A stretch of DNA of 64,000 bases, taken from JANLYC01 sp963750495 (lineage in GTDB: Bacteria > Actinomycetota > Actinomycetes > Propionibacteriales > Nocardioidaceae). The notes under the pieces were generated by a model that worked only from the letters and a program-made list of their open reading frames with translations, did not search any database and was not told the DNA's origin. A program made the translations under genes and the position numbers. Below are positions 7,606-14,718 of this stretch, in pieces; the stretch's first letter is position 1; the number at the start of each line of letters is the position of its first letter. The DNA lies in the NCBI GenBank assembly GCA_963750495.1, contig CAVVQV010000008.1, forward strand, positions 186,001 to 250,000, written 5' to 3'.

Positions 7606-9706
7606 GCCGCATCACGACGACCGAACGTGCCGACAGCTGCCGTGTCGTCCCGGCCAGATCGGGCTTGGCGTCTTCTTCTGCGGCAGCCGGGTCGACCGGG
7701 GCGGTCGTGTCGAGCACGAGCTGCCACTGGTCGCCGAACGGCCCGTCGGGGAGCGTCATCTCGACGTCCTCGTGGCCGGGATTGAGGAGCAGCAGGAACG
7801 AGTCGTCTGCGATCTCCTCACCGCGCAGGCCGGGCTCGGTGATGCCATCACCGTTGAGGAACACGGTGAGTGGCCGGACCGAGGCCTGGTCCCAGTCGTC
7901 AGCGCCCATGGGCGTGCCGTCCGGGCTCAGCCAGGCGATGTCGGGTAGGCCGCCGTCGATCGCGTCGCCGGTGAAGAAGCGCCGACGTCGGAAGACCTGA
8001 TGCTCGGCCCGCAGCTCGAGGACCTTGCTCGTGAAGGCGAGCAGCTCCTCGTCCATGTCGCCCCAGTCGACCCAGGACAGCTCGTTGTCCTGGCAGTACA
8101 CGTTGTTGTTGCCCTGCTGTGTCCGGCCGATCTCGTCGCCGTGCAGGAGCATCGGGACGCCCTGGCTCAGCAGGAGGGTGACCATGAAGTTGCGCTCCTG
8201 CCGGGCGCGCAGCGCGAGCACGTCGGGATCATCGGTCGGTCCTTCGACGCCGCAGTTCCACGAGCGGTTGTGGCTTTCACCGTCGTTGTTGCCTTCACCG
8301 TTGGCGTCGTTGTGCTTGTCGTTGTAGGACACCAGGTCGCGCAGCGTGAAGCCGTCGTGCGCGGTCACGAAGTTGATCGACGCGTACGGCGCCCGGCCGT
8401 CACTCTCGTAGAGGTCGCTGGACCCCGAGAGCCGGGCGGCGAACTCACCGAGCGAGGCCGGCTCGCCTCGCCAGTAGTCGCGGACCGTGTCGCGGTACTT
8501 GCCGTTCCATTCCGTCCACCGGGGTGGGAAGTTGCCCACCTGGTAGCCGCCGGGGCCGACGTCCCACGGCTCCGCGATCAGCTTGACCTGCGAGACGATC
8601 GGGTCCTGCTGGACCAGGTCGAAGAATGCGCTCAGCCGGTCGACTTCGTGGAACTGGCGCGCCAGGCTGGCGGCGAGGTCGAAGCGGAACCCGTCGACGT
8701 GCATCTCGGTGACCCAGTACCGCAGGGAGTCCATGATCAGCTGCAACACGTGCGGGTTGCGCATGAGCAGTGTGTTGCCGGTGCCGGTCGTGTCGTAGTA
8801 GTGGAACGGGTCGTCGTCGACGAGCCGGTAGTACGCAGTGTTGTCGATCCCGCGGAACCCCAGCGTCGGTCCGAGGTGGTTGCCCTCGGCGGTGTGGTTG
8901 TAGACGACGTCGAGGATGACCTCGATGTCGGCGCGGTGGAGCTCGCGGACCATCGCCTTGAACTCCGGCACCTGCTGACCCACCTGGCCGGACGAGCTGT
9001 AGCTGTTGTGCGGCGCGAAGAACCCGATGGTGTTGTAGCCCCAGTAGTTGGCCAGCCCCTGGTCAGCGAGGCCGGAGTCGTTGACGAACTGGTGCACCGG
9101 CATCAGCTCGATCGCTGTCACGCCGAGGTTGGTGAGGTGCTCGATCATCGCCGGATGGCCGAGGGCGGCATACGTCCCGCGGATCTCGTCGGGGATGTCG
9201 GGGTGGGTCTGCGTCAGCCCCTTGACGTGGGCTTCGTAGATGACGGTCTCGTGGTAGGGATGCCGCGGTGCGCGATCCTCCTGCCAGTCGAAGAACGGGT
9301 TGATCACCACGGACTTCATCGTGTGGGCCGCGGAGTCGTCGGTGTTGCGCTTCTTGGGGTCGTCGAACCGGTACGAGAAGCAGGCGGGCGCCCAGTCGAT
9401 GGCGCCCTCGAGCGCCTTGGCGTACGGGTCGATGAGCAGCTTGCTCGGGTCGCAACGGTGGCCGTTCTGGGGCTCGTATGGGCCGTGGACCCGGTACCCG
9501 TAGAGCTGGCCGGGCGTGACTCTCGGCACGTAGATGTGCCACACGAGAGCGTCCCGCTCCGTCATCGGGACGCGGGTCTCCGTGCCGTCTTCCTCGAAGA
9601 GGCAGAGCTCGACGGAATCGGCCACCTCGGAGAAGAGCGCGAAGTTGGTGCCGGCGCCGTCATACGTGGCGCCGAGCGGGTAGGGGCCGCCTGGCCAGAC
9701 TTCCAT
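7598..9706 (-). CDS. glgX: Glycogen debranching enzyme GlgX/TreX
   Basis: This isoamylase-type GH13 enzyme hydrolyses alpha-1,6 branch points of glycogen and supplies linear chains to TreY. The 702-residue protein has an N-terminal CBM48-like module (WPGGPYPLGATYDGAGTNFA), DVVYNHTAEG at 266-275, nucleophile Asp343 in GFRFDLAA, acid/base Glu379 in IAEPWD, and TAHDGFTL further on. A ribosome site AGAGGAGA lies 5 bases before the ATG. As the first gene of a trehalose operon, it is probably the functional TreX rather than a general glycogen enzyme. That distinction is inferred from context. Confidence 0.94.
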   Translation of the reverse strand: MEVWPGGPYPLGATYDGAGTNFALFSEVADSVELCLFEEDGTETRVPMTERDALVWHIYVPRVTPGQLYGYRVHGPYEPQNGHRCDPSKLLIDPYAKALEGAIDWAPACFSYRFDDPKKRNTDDSAAHTMKSVVINPFFDWQEDRAPRHPYHETVIYEAHVKGLTQTHPDIPDEIRGTYAALGHPAMIEHLTNLGVTAIELMPVHQFVNDSGLADQGLANYWGYNTIGFFAPHNSYSSSGQVGQQVPEFKAMVRELHRADIEVILDVVYNHTAEGNHLGPTLGFRGIDNTAYYRLVDDDPFHYYDTTGTGNTLLMRNPHVLQLIMDSLRYWVTEMHVDGFRFDLAASLARQFHEVDRLSAFFDLVQQDPIVSQVKLIAEPWDVGPGGYQVGNFPPRWTEWNGKYRDTVRDYWRGEPASLGEFAARLSGSSDLYESDGRAPYASINFVTAHDGFTLRDLVSYNDKHNDANGEGNNDGESHNRSWNCGVEGPTDDPDVLALRARQERNFMVTLLLSQGVPMLLHGDEIGRTQQGNNNVYCQDNELSWVDWGDMDEELLAFTSKVLELRAEHQVFRRRRFFTGDAIDGGLPDIAWLSPDGTPMGADDWDQASVRPLTVFLNGDGITEPGLRGEEIADDSFLLLLNPGHEDVEMTLPDGPFGDQWQLVLDTTAPVDPAAAEEDAKPDLAGTTRQLSARSVVVMRRV

Positions 9707-10203
9707 CGGTCTCCTCTGGGATCGGGCCTCGGTCGCAGCCGAAGGCTACGGTCGCGAGGTCCGGCGGGTGATCAGGTGCGCCAGCCAGGGTGCCGCGCGG
9801 TCCTGCGTCCATCCTGGCGGCATCCATTGTCGCCTGCATCCGATCGACCTCATGCCGAGGGGTCGCCACCGCGGGAAAGTGGCCTTCGTGGTGACACCGA
9901 CAAGACCAATCAAATAACACACAAATCTGACGAGTAAGACATGCCTCTGCTGGGAACACGGTCAACTGGGGTGGTCGTAAGCCGCGGACGCCGGCCATTC
10001 CCAGGCCCTGGCGTCGATCACAACTGCGCCAGGGCCGCGACCGGTCAGGACCCGGACGGATGCCGGTGCATGGTCACTTCGAGTCATCTTTGGCCACAGG
10101 ACGAGCCAAGCCCGCCACGGTGCGGCACCGTAGGCCTTCGGGGCGCTGCATCGGCGCCCTGCGCGCATCCAGAAACGCGGCGCCGAGTCAAAGGGCATGG
10201 TCC
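9707..10203. other. Non-coding stretch upstream of the trehalose operon
   Basis: About 500 bases between the divergent glgX and the small gene at 10204. Open frames here are short and show no protein-like composition or ribosome sites. It should contain the operon promoter, which I could not place. Confidence 0.4.
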
Positions 10204-10365
10204 ATGGACGAGTACGACGTCAGCCTGCAGGACGGGCAGCAACTCGAAGAGATCGACCTCTTGGCGGAGTTGATGCTGTTGGCCTCGGCCGCGCTTACCC
10301 TGACCCAGGCTCAGATCGACGCGGTACTCGGCGTGCGGGTCTCGCCGGTGGAGCTCTCGGCCTGA
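10204..10365 (+). CDS. Small protein, paralogue of the gene at 12101
   Basis: The 53-residue product starts MDEYDVSLQDGQQLEEIDLL and continues with an ELMLLASAA helix, then LTQAQIDAVLGV. It aligns with the protein at 12101: both share (E)EIDLL.EL, a run of small residues, and QID/RIDA.LGV. No catalytic motif is visible, and I know no function. Predicted helices with a conserved leucine pattern suggest a small protein-protein adaptor. Start ATG 10204 is chosen because similarity to the paralogue begins there, and AAAGGG lies about 8 bases upstream. Such proteins seem common in actinobacteria beside GAF-ANTAR regulators (recollection, not checked). Confidence 0.65.
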   Translation: MDEYDVSLQDGQQLEEIDLLAELMLLASAALTLTQAQIDAVLGVRVSPVELSA

Positions 10366-10374
10366 CTTCCCACG

Positions 10375-10731
10375 TCAGAGGGGTCCGATCGTCCCGTCAG
10401 CAGGGGCCCCCGGAGCAGCCGTCGGTGCGGGTTCCTTGAGCTCGACGAAGATCGTGTGGGTCTCGCTGTCACCGATGTTTTCGCCGGCATGCTGCTGGGC
10501 CTGGAGCCAGAAGACCTCGCCCGCCTCCAGCTCGACATCACGTTGCTGACCGCCGGCGTGCAGACGCCTTCGGAACGAGCTGAGCGTGTACATGACGCTG
10601 TCAGGATGAGCATGAGGGGTGGTCCGCTCGCCAGGCCTGTCGACGTACTCGAGCACTCGGACGCGTTCGTTCTCCAGGATCACCCGGTACAGGTCCGGGT
10701 TGGTGGTGGCGGGGTCGAGGTCCTCGGTCAT
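10375..10731 (-). CDS. Cupin-domain protein
   Basis: The 118-residue single-domain beta-barrel protein opens MTEDLDPATTNPDLYRVILE and carries RTTPHAHPDSVMYTLS at about 35-50, with His residues in the first cupin metal motif. A second motif lies around VFWLQAQQHAGENIGDSETH. Small cupins of this type are often annotated cytoplasmic or BauB-like. The substrate is unknown. The start at 10731 is preferred over an upstream in-frame ATG because TAGGGT lies 7 bases upstream, as in leaderless transcripts, and the extra N-terminal residues are low complexity and arginine-rich. It converges with the small gene ending at 10365. Confidence 0.8.
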   Translation of the reverse strand: MTEDLDPATTNPDLYRVILENERVRVLEYVDRPGERTTPHAHPDSVMYTLSSFRRRLHAGGQQRDVELEAGEVFWLQAQQHAGENIGDSETHTIFVELKEPAPTAAPGAPADGTIGPL

Positions 10732-10738
10732 GGTGAGG

Positions 10739-10744
10739 ACCCTA
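10739..10744 (-). promoter_or_regulatory. -10 box, probable leaderless cupin transcript
   Basis: On the minus strand TAGGGT is followed by 7 bases and the ATG at 10731, matching TANNNT plus leaderless spacing. Confidence 0.45.
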
Positions 10745-11080
10745 GGGCACTCGGCGCCTGCTGTCCGGGCTGCGCGGCGGCGGAGGTGTGGGACGGCTCC
10801 GCCAGCCGCACTCACCGCGGCGCGGCCGACGGAGCCTGTGCTCCCGCGACCCCGAGGGGACAGGGTCTGCGCGAGCTCTTGGGTTGAAGTGTGACGACCT
10901 TGTGGGACATGTCGCCAGACCGATCGGGTGACCGGACAGGCACGCTCCGTGGATATGGTCACGCGGTGATGTGTCGACGTTGCCGAGATGGCTCGTTCGG
11001 GTCAGAGACGACGCGCCGAACGGCACCCTAGATTTGCGACAGGGCGTCGTCCGCCGCGAGGGGAAGGCGGCGGCGCCCCC
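10745..11080. other. Non-coding stretch, cupin to GAF-ANTAR gene
   Basis: About 335 bases. It holds the upstream region of the cupin and the 3' region of the GAF-ANTAR gene. Apart from the hairpin at 11051-11073 I see no supported feature. Confidence 0.4.
11051..11073 (-). terminator. Hairpin just after the GAF-ANTAR gene
   Basis: CCGCCGC (11051-11057) pairs with GCGGCGG (11067-11073) across 9 bases, directly downstream of the stop at 11081 on the minus strand. There is no T-run, so termination is a guess from position. Confidence 0.4.
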
Positions 11081-11800
11081 TCATCGTCTGTCGGTGCCAG
11101 CCTCTGCTCGCTGGACGCGCTCGTTGTGCTCGTCGACCACCTCGGCGCACACGTGGCGCAGCTTGATGTTTCGGGTCTGCGACTGTCGCACCAGGTATTG
11201 GAAAGCGCGGTCTTCATCGAGCCAGTAGCGCGCCATCACGATCCCGAGTGCTTGCCCGATCGCCTTGCGGGACTTGAGGGCCTCGCTCATCTGCGACTCC
11301 GCAAGCGTTGCGCCGGTGGCGTAGGCGGCGTGTGCGATGAAAAGATCTAGCTCTTCGGGTTGCAGCTGGAGCCGGCCGGCCCGTTTCGCATACAGGTTGA
11401 ACGACGTACGTCGCTCCGACGTGGTCCCCAGGAAGAACGACACCTGGGACGCGATCCCGAGCATGGCCGCGCGCGGGCCGTACTGCGGCCACCGGGAGTC
11501 GGTTCCGATGTCGCACGAGCTGAGGACGCGCTCGCCGAGTGCCGAGTCGAAGCACGGCCCTTCGCAGAACTCGTACTGCAGTTGATCGGCGTCGAAGGCA
11601 GTCGGGTGGGTCTCGGCCACGGTTTGGGCCTTATTGTCCCCGTCGACCACCGTGATACTCGCGAAGTCGACCCCGTCGAGGTGTTCGACGGCGCCGTGCG
11701 TCAGGATCTCGAGGACCTTGTCGAGCTCCGTCACCTCGCGGAGGGAGGCGGCCATGCCAGACAGCGCCTCAGCGTTGTTTGCCTGCACAAATACGTTCAA
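11081..11800 (-). CDS. GAF and ANTAR domain regulator
   Basis: This is a predicted RNA-binding antitermination regulator. ANTAR domains bind paired RNA hairpins and prevent termination, and GAF domains sense a ligand or signal. The 239-residue protein has a GAF-like domain at about 25-150 (DFASITVVDGD, YEFCEGPCFDSALGE) and a C-terminal ANTAR helical domain at about 165-225 (ALKSRKAIGQALGIVMARY and the following helix). The start is TTG at 11800, with GGGAGG 7 bases upstream. A later Met at residue 16 is an alternative. The two small paralogues at 10204 and 12101 flank it. Target RNAs are unknown. Confidence 0.9.
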   Translation of the reverse strand: MNVFVQANNAEALSGMAASLREVTELDKVLEILTHGAVEHLDGVDFASITVVDGDNKAQTVAETHPTAFDADQLQYEFCEGPCFDSALGERVLSSCDIGTDSRWPQYGPRAAMLGIASQVSFFLGTTSERRTSFNLYAKRAGRLQLQPEELDLFIAHAAYATGATLAESQMSEALKSRKAIGQALGIVMARYWLDEDRAFQYLVRQSQTRNIKLRHVCAEVVDEHNERVQRAEAGTDRR

Positions 11801-11825
11801 GACACACCTCCCAGGATTGCGTGCT

Positions 11826-11865
11826 GTTCCCGTGAAGCCAGGACGACCTGCGGTTCCCGTGAAGC
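11826..11865. repeat. 13-bp direct repeat upstream of the GAF-ANTAR gene
   Basis: GTTCCCGTGAAGC occurs at 11826-11838 and again at 11853-11865 (27-base period) in the upstream region of the regulator starting at 11800. It could be a binding site for an activator or repressor. The duplication is seen, the role is inferred. Confidence 0.5.
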
Positions 11866-12100
11866 ATCTTCGGCAATAGTGTCGGGCTCGCGTCGTGAGA
11901 GGTCAAGCCCAGATCTTGTGCAGTTTGCGACGGCCTGGCACGGCCTGTGAGCCGAGTTGCTGCCCGAGCATCACCCGTACGGTCGCTCGGAGCGGCTCGA
12001 ACGTGTCATGCCGCTGACCGGCTACCCGCCGTACCGTAGAGGTACAGCCTCCGGACCTTGCGGGCGAGGCAAGGTGACCGGGGGAAGGGGCTGCGAGCCG

Positions 12101-12361
12101 ATGGACGATCTGGATCCGTTCGTGCCCGACCAGGAGCTCCTCGACGAGATCGATCTGCTCGGCGAGCTCGTCATCGCCGCCACGAACAACATCGGGCAGT
12201 TGTCCACGGACCGGATCGACGCGATTCTCGGCGTTGAGTGCGCCCGCTCGGTATGCGCGGGTGCCCCTGGCAATCCGCTGGGCCTGCCCCGGCAGCGTGA
12301 CTCGCTGCCGGGCACCGTCGACCTGGCTGGCGTCCGCACGCAAGAGCACGCCCCGTCCTGA
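12101..12361 (+). CDS. Small protein, paralogue of the gene at 10204
   Basis: The 86-residue product begins MDDLDPFVPDQELLDEIDLL. It keeps the pattern of the 10204 protein (DEIDLLGELVIAA, then STDRIDAILGV) and adds a C-terminal extension of about 35 residues rich in Gly, Pro and Arg. The extension has no recognisable motif and may be a non-conserved read-on. Start ATG 12101 is chosen from the alignment. A G-rich run (GGGGGAAGGGG) lies slightly far upstream. No function can be assigned. Its position beside a GAF-ANTAR gene, on the opposite side from its paralogue, suggests a shared regulatory theme. Confidence 0.6.
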   Translation: MDDLDPFVPDQELLDEIDLLGELVIAATNNIGQLSTDRIDAILGVECARSVCAGAPGNPLGLPRQRDSLPGTVDLAGVRTQEHAPS

Positions 12362-12442
12362 ACCCGATCGGTTTCGGAACGCGCTTGTCGTCATATCGGG
12401 TTCGGGTCAGCAAGGGCGTTCCGAACCGCCGGGCGTAATGGG

Positions 12443-12796
12443 TCAGGCCGGCTTGGCGTACGCCGCGACCCCGGTGTCCACGATCACGCAGGCCTCGTCG
12501 CCCAACGTCCAGGCGTCGTGCCCGGGATCGAGGTCGACCACGTCGCCTGGAGCGACCGTGACCTCGCTGCCGTCGTCGAAGCGGATCGTCATCTGACCCG
12601 ACAGGCAGATGCCGGTGTGGTGAACCTGGCAGGAGTCCGTGCCGGCGATGGGCTTGACGTCGTTGGACCAGCGCCAGCCGGGCTCGAAAACGCCTCGACC
12701 GAGCGTGAACTCGCCGAGGGTGACCACGTCCATGTGTCCGTGGGCCTTGAAGTCGCGCTTCTCGTGTGGGGTGTCGATATTCTGCTTGTCGGTCAT
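12443..12796 (-). CDS. Cupin-domain protein
   Basis: The 117-residue protein starts MTDKQNIDTPHEKRDFKAHG. It has FEPGWRWSNDVKPIAGTDSC followed by HHTGICLSGQMTIRFDDG at about 55-85, and a second cupin motif near VAPGDVVDLDPGHDAWTLGD. Such small cupins bind a metal or small ligand. The substrate is not evident. ATG 12796 is preferred over the longer frame because GGAGA lies 6 bases upstream. It is not closely related to the cupin at 10375: it carries the WRWSNDVKP signature, the other does not. Confidence 0.82.
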   Translation of the reverse strand: MTDKQNIDTPHEKRDFKAHGHMDVVTLGEFTLGRGVFEPGWRWSNDVKPIAGTDSCQVHHTGICLSGQMTIRFDDGSEVTVAPGDVVDLDPGHDAWTLGDEACVIVDTGVAAYAKPA

Positions 12797-13184
12797 GTGG
12801 TTCTCCGTTGGTGGCTGAACTCGGGATGGCTGCAGGGCCATGCCGTCACGGGCCACCAGATCGATGACCCGGCATTGCTCAGCGTGCTCCTCCTCGAACA
12901 TGACTGACATGACACGTTCGAGCTATGCCCGGCCCACCCGTGGTGGTCGTGACGCATCAACGGGGGGAGTGGGTGCGAGGGTTGACCTGTTCTAGTTCTC
13001 GTTGATACGGATGTTTCGCGAGTTGAAGATACTGCGCGGATTGAGCTCGTCGACCGAGCGTTTCCAGCAGGACAGAGGTGGTCGGAAAACGCTGGGCCGC
13101 GAGCTGCCACGGTGTCGTGCTATCACCGGCATTTCTCGGCGCCTGCGCCATGTACCAGAGATGAGCATGAGATATCCGACCGCG
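12797..13184. other. Non-coding stretch before the first RNA element
   Basis: About 390 bases with no convincing gene on either strand. Open frames crossing it lack ribosome sites and protein-like composition. Confidence 0.4.
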
Positions 13185-13190
13185 GGGTAT
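13185..13190 (+). promoter_or_regulatory. GGGTAT box before RNA element A
   Basis: The sequence CGGGGTATATAGACGC surrounds the box. GGGTAT is the -10 consensus of SigF/SigB-type stress sigma factors in actinobacteria (GTTT-N14-17-GGGTAT). I see no good GTTT -35 upstream, so the assignment is tentative. Element B has the same box at 15925. Confidence 0.4.
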
Positions 13191-13290
13191 ATAGACGCCC
13201 TAGCCGGTGAAGACGACACAGGGGACGCCTTCACGCGGCGAGAGAGCCCCGGCATTCCTTCGCCCAGGTCCACTGGCGCCGGGGCTTTCT
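13191..13290 (+). ncRNA. Structured RNA-like element, copy A
   Basis: No known family recognised. Stem 1 pairs CCG+GTGAAG (13204-13212) with CTTCAC+CGG (13229-13238, one bulged G) around a 16-base loop ending AGGGGACGC (13220-13228). After 2 bases, stem 2 pairs 13241-13253 with 13278-13290: 13 pairs including one G-T wobble, core AGCCCCGGC / GCCGGGGCT. Its 24-base loop contains AGGTCCAC (13266-13273), itself flanked by CCAG/CTGG. Copy B at 15931 has the same architecture, loop lengths and loop motifs but different, still complementary stem bases. It may be a small RNA, a leader or a terminator-linked element. The structure is strongly supported, the role unknown. Confidence 0.65.
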
Positions 13291-13557
13291 GCTGCACCGG
13301 GCAACTGAGTCGGGCCTGGATGCGACGTACTCTGGAGACGCGGATCGGCCAGCTGTCAAAGCGGAACGTCCGCATCGGCTCCGGTAATCTGTCGCCGGCG
13401 GCCTGTCTCGGCCCACCGGAGCCATCTCGCGCTGTCGCCGGCGTCGCCGCGGCAAGCCCCGCAAGCCAAGGGCCGTTCGTGATGGTGGGCGTTGTGCTCA
13501 CCTCGCGCTGCACGGCGCAATCGCCTCCAAAAGAGAGAGGCTCGACATGCCCGACGA

Positions 13558-13632
13558 TCAACGGCGACGCATCACCGCCAACACGATGACGACAACGACG
13601 ACGATGATGACGATGGTCCACAGAATTCCCAT
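13558..13632 (-). CDS. 24-residue hydrophobic membrane peptide
   Basis: ATG 13632 to TGA 13558 encodes MGILWTIVIIVVVVVIVLAV followed by MRRR: one membrane helix with a positively charged C-terminus. A near-perfect ribosome site (AGGAGG, 8 bases before the ATG) makes translation likely although the frame is very short. It could be a regulatory or toxin-like membrane peptide, or a subunit of a membrane complex. No homologue is recalled. It lies between RNA element A and the WPAS peptide of copy A, on the opposite strand, and copy B has no counterpart. Confidence 0.6.
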   Translation of the reverse strand: MGILWTIVIIVVVVVIVLAVMRRR

Positions 13633-13710
13633 ACGCAAAGCCTCCTGCCCCGACGCTCACACCGCAACCGCGGCCCCGCGCCGTTGGGGTCGATATGCGC
13701 CGGGCTGGAC

Positions 13711-13815
13711 TTGGCGCTGATGGTCGGATTGTATGTCAACTTCGCTTTTGGCGCCGTCTGGTTCGTGTGGTGGATTCGCAATGGACGCCGAGGTCCAGGA
13801 TGGCCGGCGTCGTAA
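13711..13815 (+). CDS. Small WPAS-ending membrane peptide, copy A
   Basis: The frame reads LALMVGLYVNFAFGAVWFVW, then WIRNGRRGPGWPAS and TAA. It aligns with the peptide at 16202 and differs by an in-frame 6-base length change, silent third-base changes and conservative replacements, as expected for coding sequence. A single membrane helix is followed by the basic tail RNGRRGP. The start is uncertain: TTG 13711 (34 residues) matches the alignment best, ATG 13720 is possible, and a longer frame from 13492 is low complexity and unlikely. It lies downstream of RNA element A on the same strand. Confidence 0.5.
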   Translation: MALMVGLYVNFAFGAVWFVWWIRNGRRGPGWPAS

Positions 13816-13907
13816 CCCGCTCGGGCGGGTGTTACAGCCCGCCACCTGTGCCCTGGGGTCAGTGGGTCTCCATTCCTGTCTCGCCCAGAAATGAGTCGCC
13901 CAGGTCG

Positions 13908-14252
13908 TCAGTCCGGATTGATTGAGTTGCAACCGAGCCGCTGTGCGTCCTTGTAGACCCGGTAACGCACCCCAGCCGCCTCGTGGTAGCCGGTGTGCCT
14001 TGGGTCAATCCCAGTCTTCGATGTCTTGGGCAAGTCCCCACGTGGCCGTCCGAGCGTGACCATGTTGTGCGGGATCTCAGTAAGGGAAGACTGGGCGGCG
14101 GAGGCGTCGCGCCAGTCGGACCGCAGCTGTCGGCTCGGGTATGGCTCGTCGAGGGCACTAGCGGAGACCAACAGGGCGGTAATGACGACGCCGACTCCGA
14201 GAAACCCGTATCGCTCCGGCAGCTTCCCCACGGGCCCAGCGTAGGTCCACAA
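13908..14252 (-). CDS. Hypothetical membrane-anchored or secreted protein
   Basis: The 114-residue frame opens (TTG start) with YAGPVGKLPERYGFLGVGVV and has a hydrophobic stretch at about 18-34. It continues with a polar domain containing RQLRSDWRDASAAQSSLTEI and a GVRYRVYKDAQRLG C-terminus. That composition looks like a real exported or membrane-tethered protein, but no family is recognised. The TTG start has a G-run immediately upstream with poor spacing, so the true start is unsure. A frameshifted fragment of its N-terminus survives at 16391-16445 in duplicated block B, while the rest of the gene is missing there. Confidence 0.5.
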   Translation of the reverse strand: MWTYAGPVGKLPERYGFLGVGVVITALLVSASALDEPYPSRQLRSDWRDASAAQSSLTEIPHNMVTLGRPRGDLPKTSKTGIDPRHTGYHEAAGVRYRVYKDAQRLGCNSINPD

Positions 14253-14400
14253 CCCCCCAACAGGGGCAGAACGCGTGGATCCTGTACTGGTCCATCGGAT
14301 CGACGAGTCGGAGACCGCCTACGGCATCGCACCACAGCACCGCACCTTCTTCGAACCCGGCGCGGGTGACTAGTCGCATCCGGCCGGTGGGGAGTCTCGT

Positions 14401-14628
14401 TCAGTCGCTTCTACGCTCCGCACCTGTGTCGACGTCGAGGACGATCCTGCGGACCTCATCTGTTACCGAGGCCGGGTGTGCCACCAGCAGCACCGAGCCG
14501 CTCCCTAGTCGCGCCTGGTATCCGGATTCGTGTTTGCGGGCGTGCATAAAGCCGGCGTGCAGCAGCGCCTCGAGCGCCGTCTCAAGGTGGAGGGGCGAGG
14601 ACATCTGGAATCGGGATTGCTTTTGCAC
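14401..14628 (-). CDS. Small hypothetical protein
   Basis: The 75-residue frame (GTG 14628; an internal ATG at 14604 would give 67 residues) contains LETALEALLHAGFMHARKHE and GSGSVLLVAHPASVTDEVRRI. This suggests a compact alpha/beta fold of soluble type. There is no membrane segment and no recognised family. Neither start has a clear ribosome site. Protein-like residue pattern and position, divergent from the serine hydrolase whose promoter it borders, support it moderately. Confidence 0.45.
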   Translation of the reverse strand: MQKQSRFQMSSPLHLETALEALLHAGFMHARKHESGYQARLGSGSVLLVAHPASVTDEVRRIVLDVDTGAERRSD

Positions 14629-14706
14629 GGATGGAGACTAGTGGAGGCGAAGCCAGCATTTCGACTGAGTCCCACAACGGTGGGGAACATCCGGCTCCGG
14701 TGCCGG

Positions 14707-14712
14707 TACCGT
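14707..14712 (+). promoter_or_regulatory. -10 box, probable leaderless hydrolase transcript
   Basis: TACCGT is followed by 6 bases and ATG 14719, the TANNNT leaderless arrangement. It supports that start over the longer frame. Confidence 0.5.
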
Positions 14713-14718
14713 GGCGCG

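Noticed and set aside
13002..13589. 195-codon open frame spanning RNA element A
   Set aside because: No ribosome site and irregular composition. It runs through the covarying stems, which is not expected of coding sequence.
13492..13710. N-terminal extension of the WPAS peptide A to 107 residues
   Set aside because: The extension is a DDD/HH low-complexity read of the antisense of the 24-residue peptide gene and has no counterpart in copy B.
14158..14379. 73-codon minus-strand frame (MRLVTRAGFEEGAVLW...)
   Set aside because: It overlaps the better-supported 13908-14252 frame and loses protein-like character after about 45 residues. It may be a remnant, but support is too weak.
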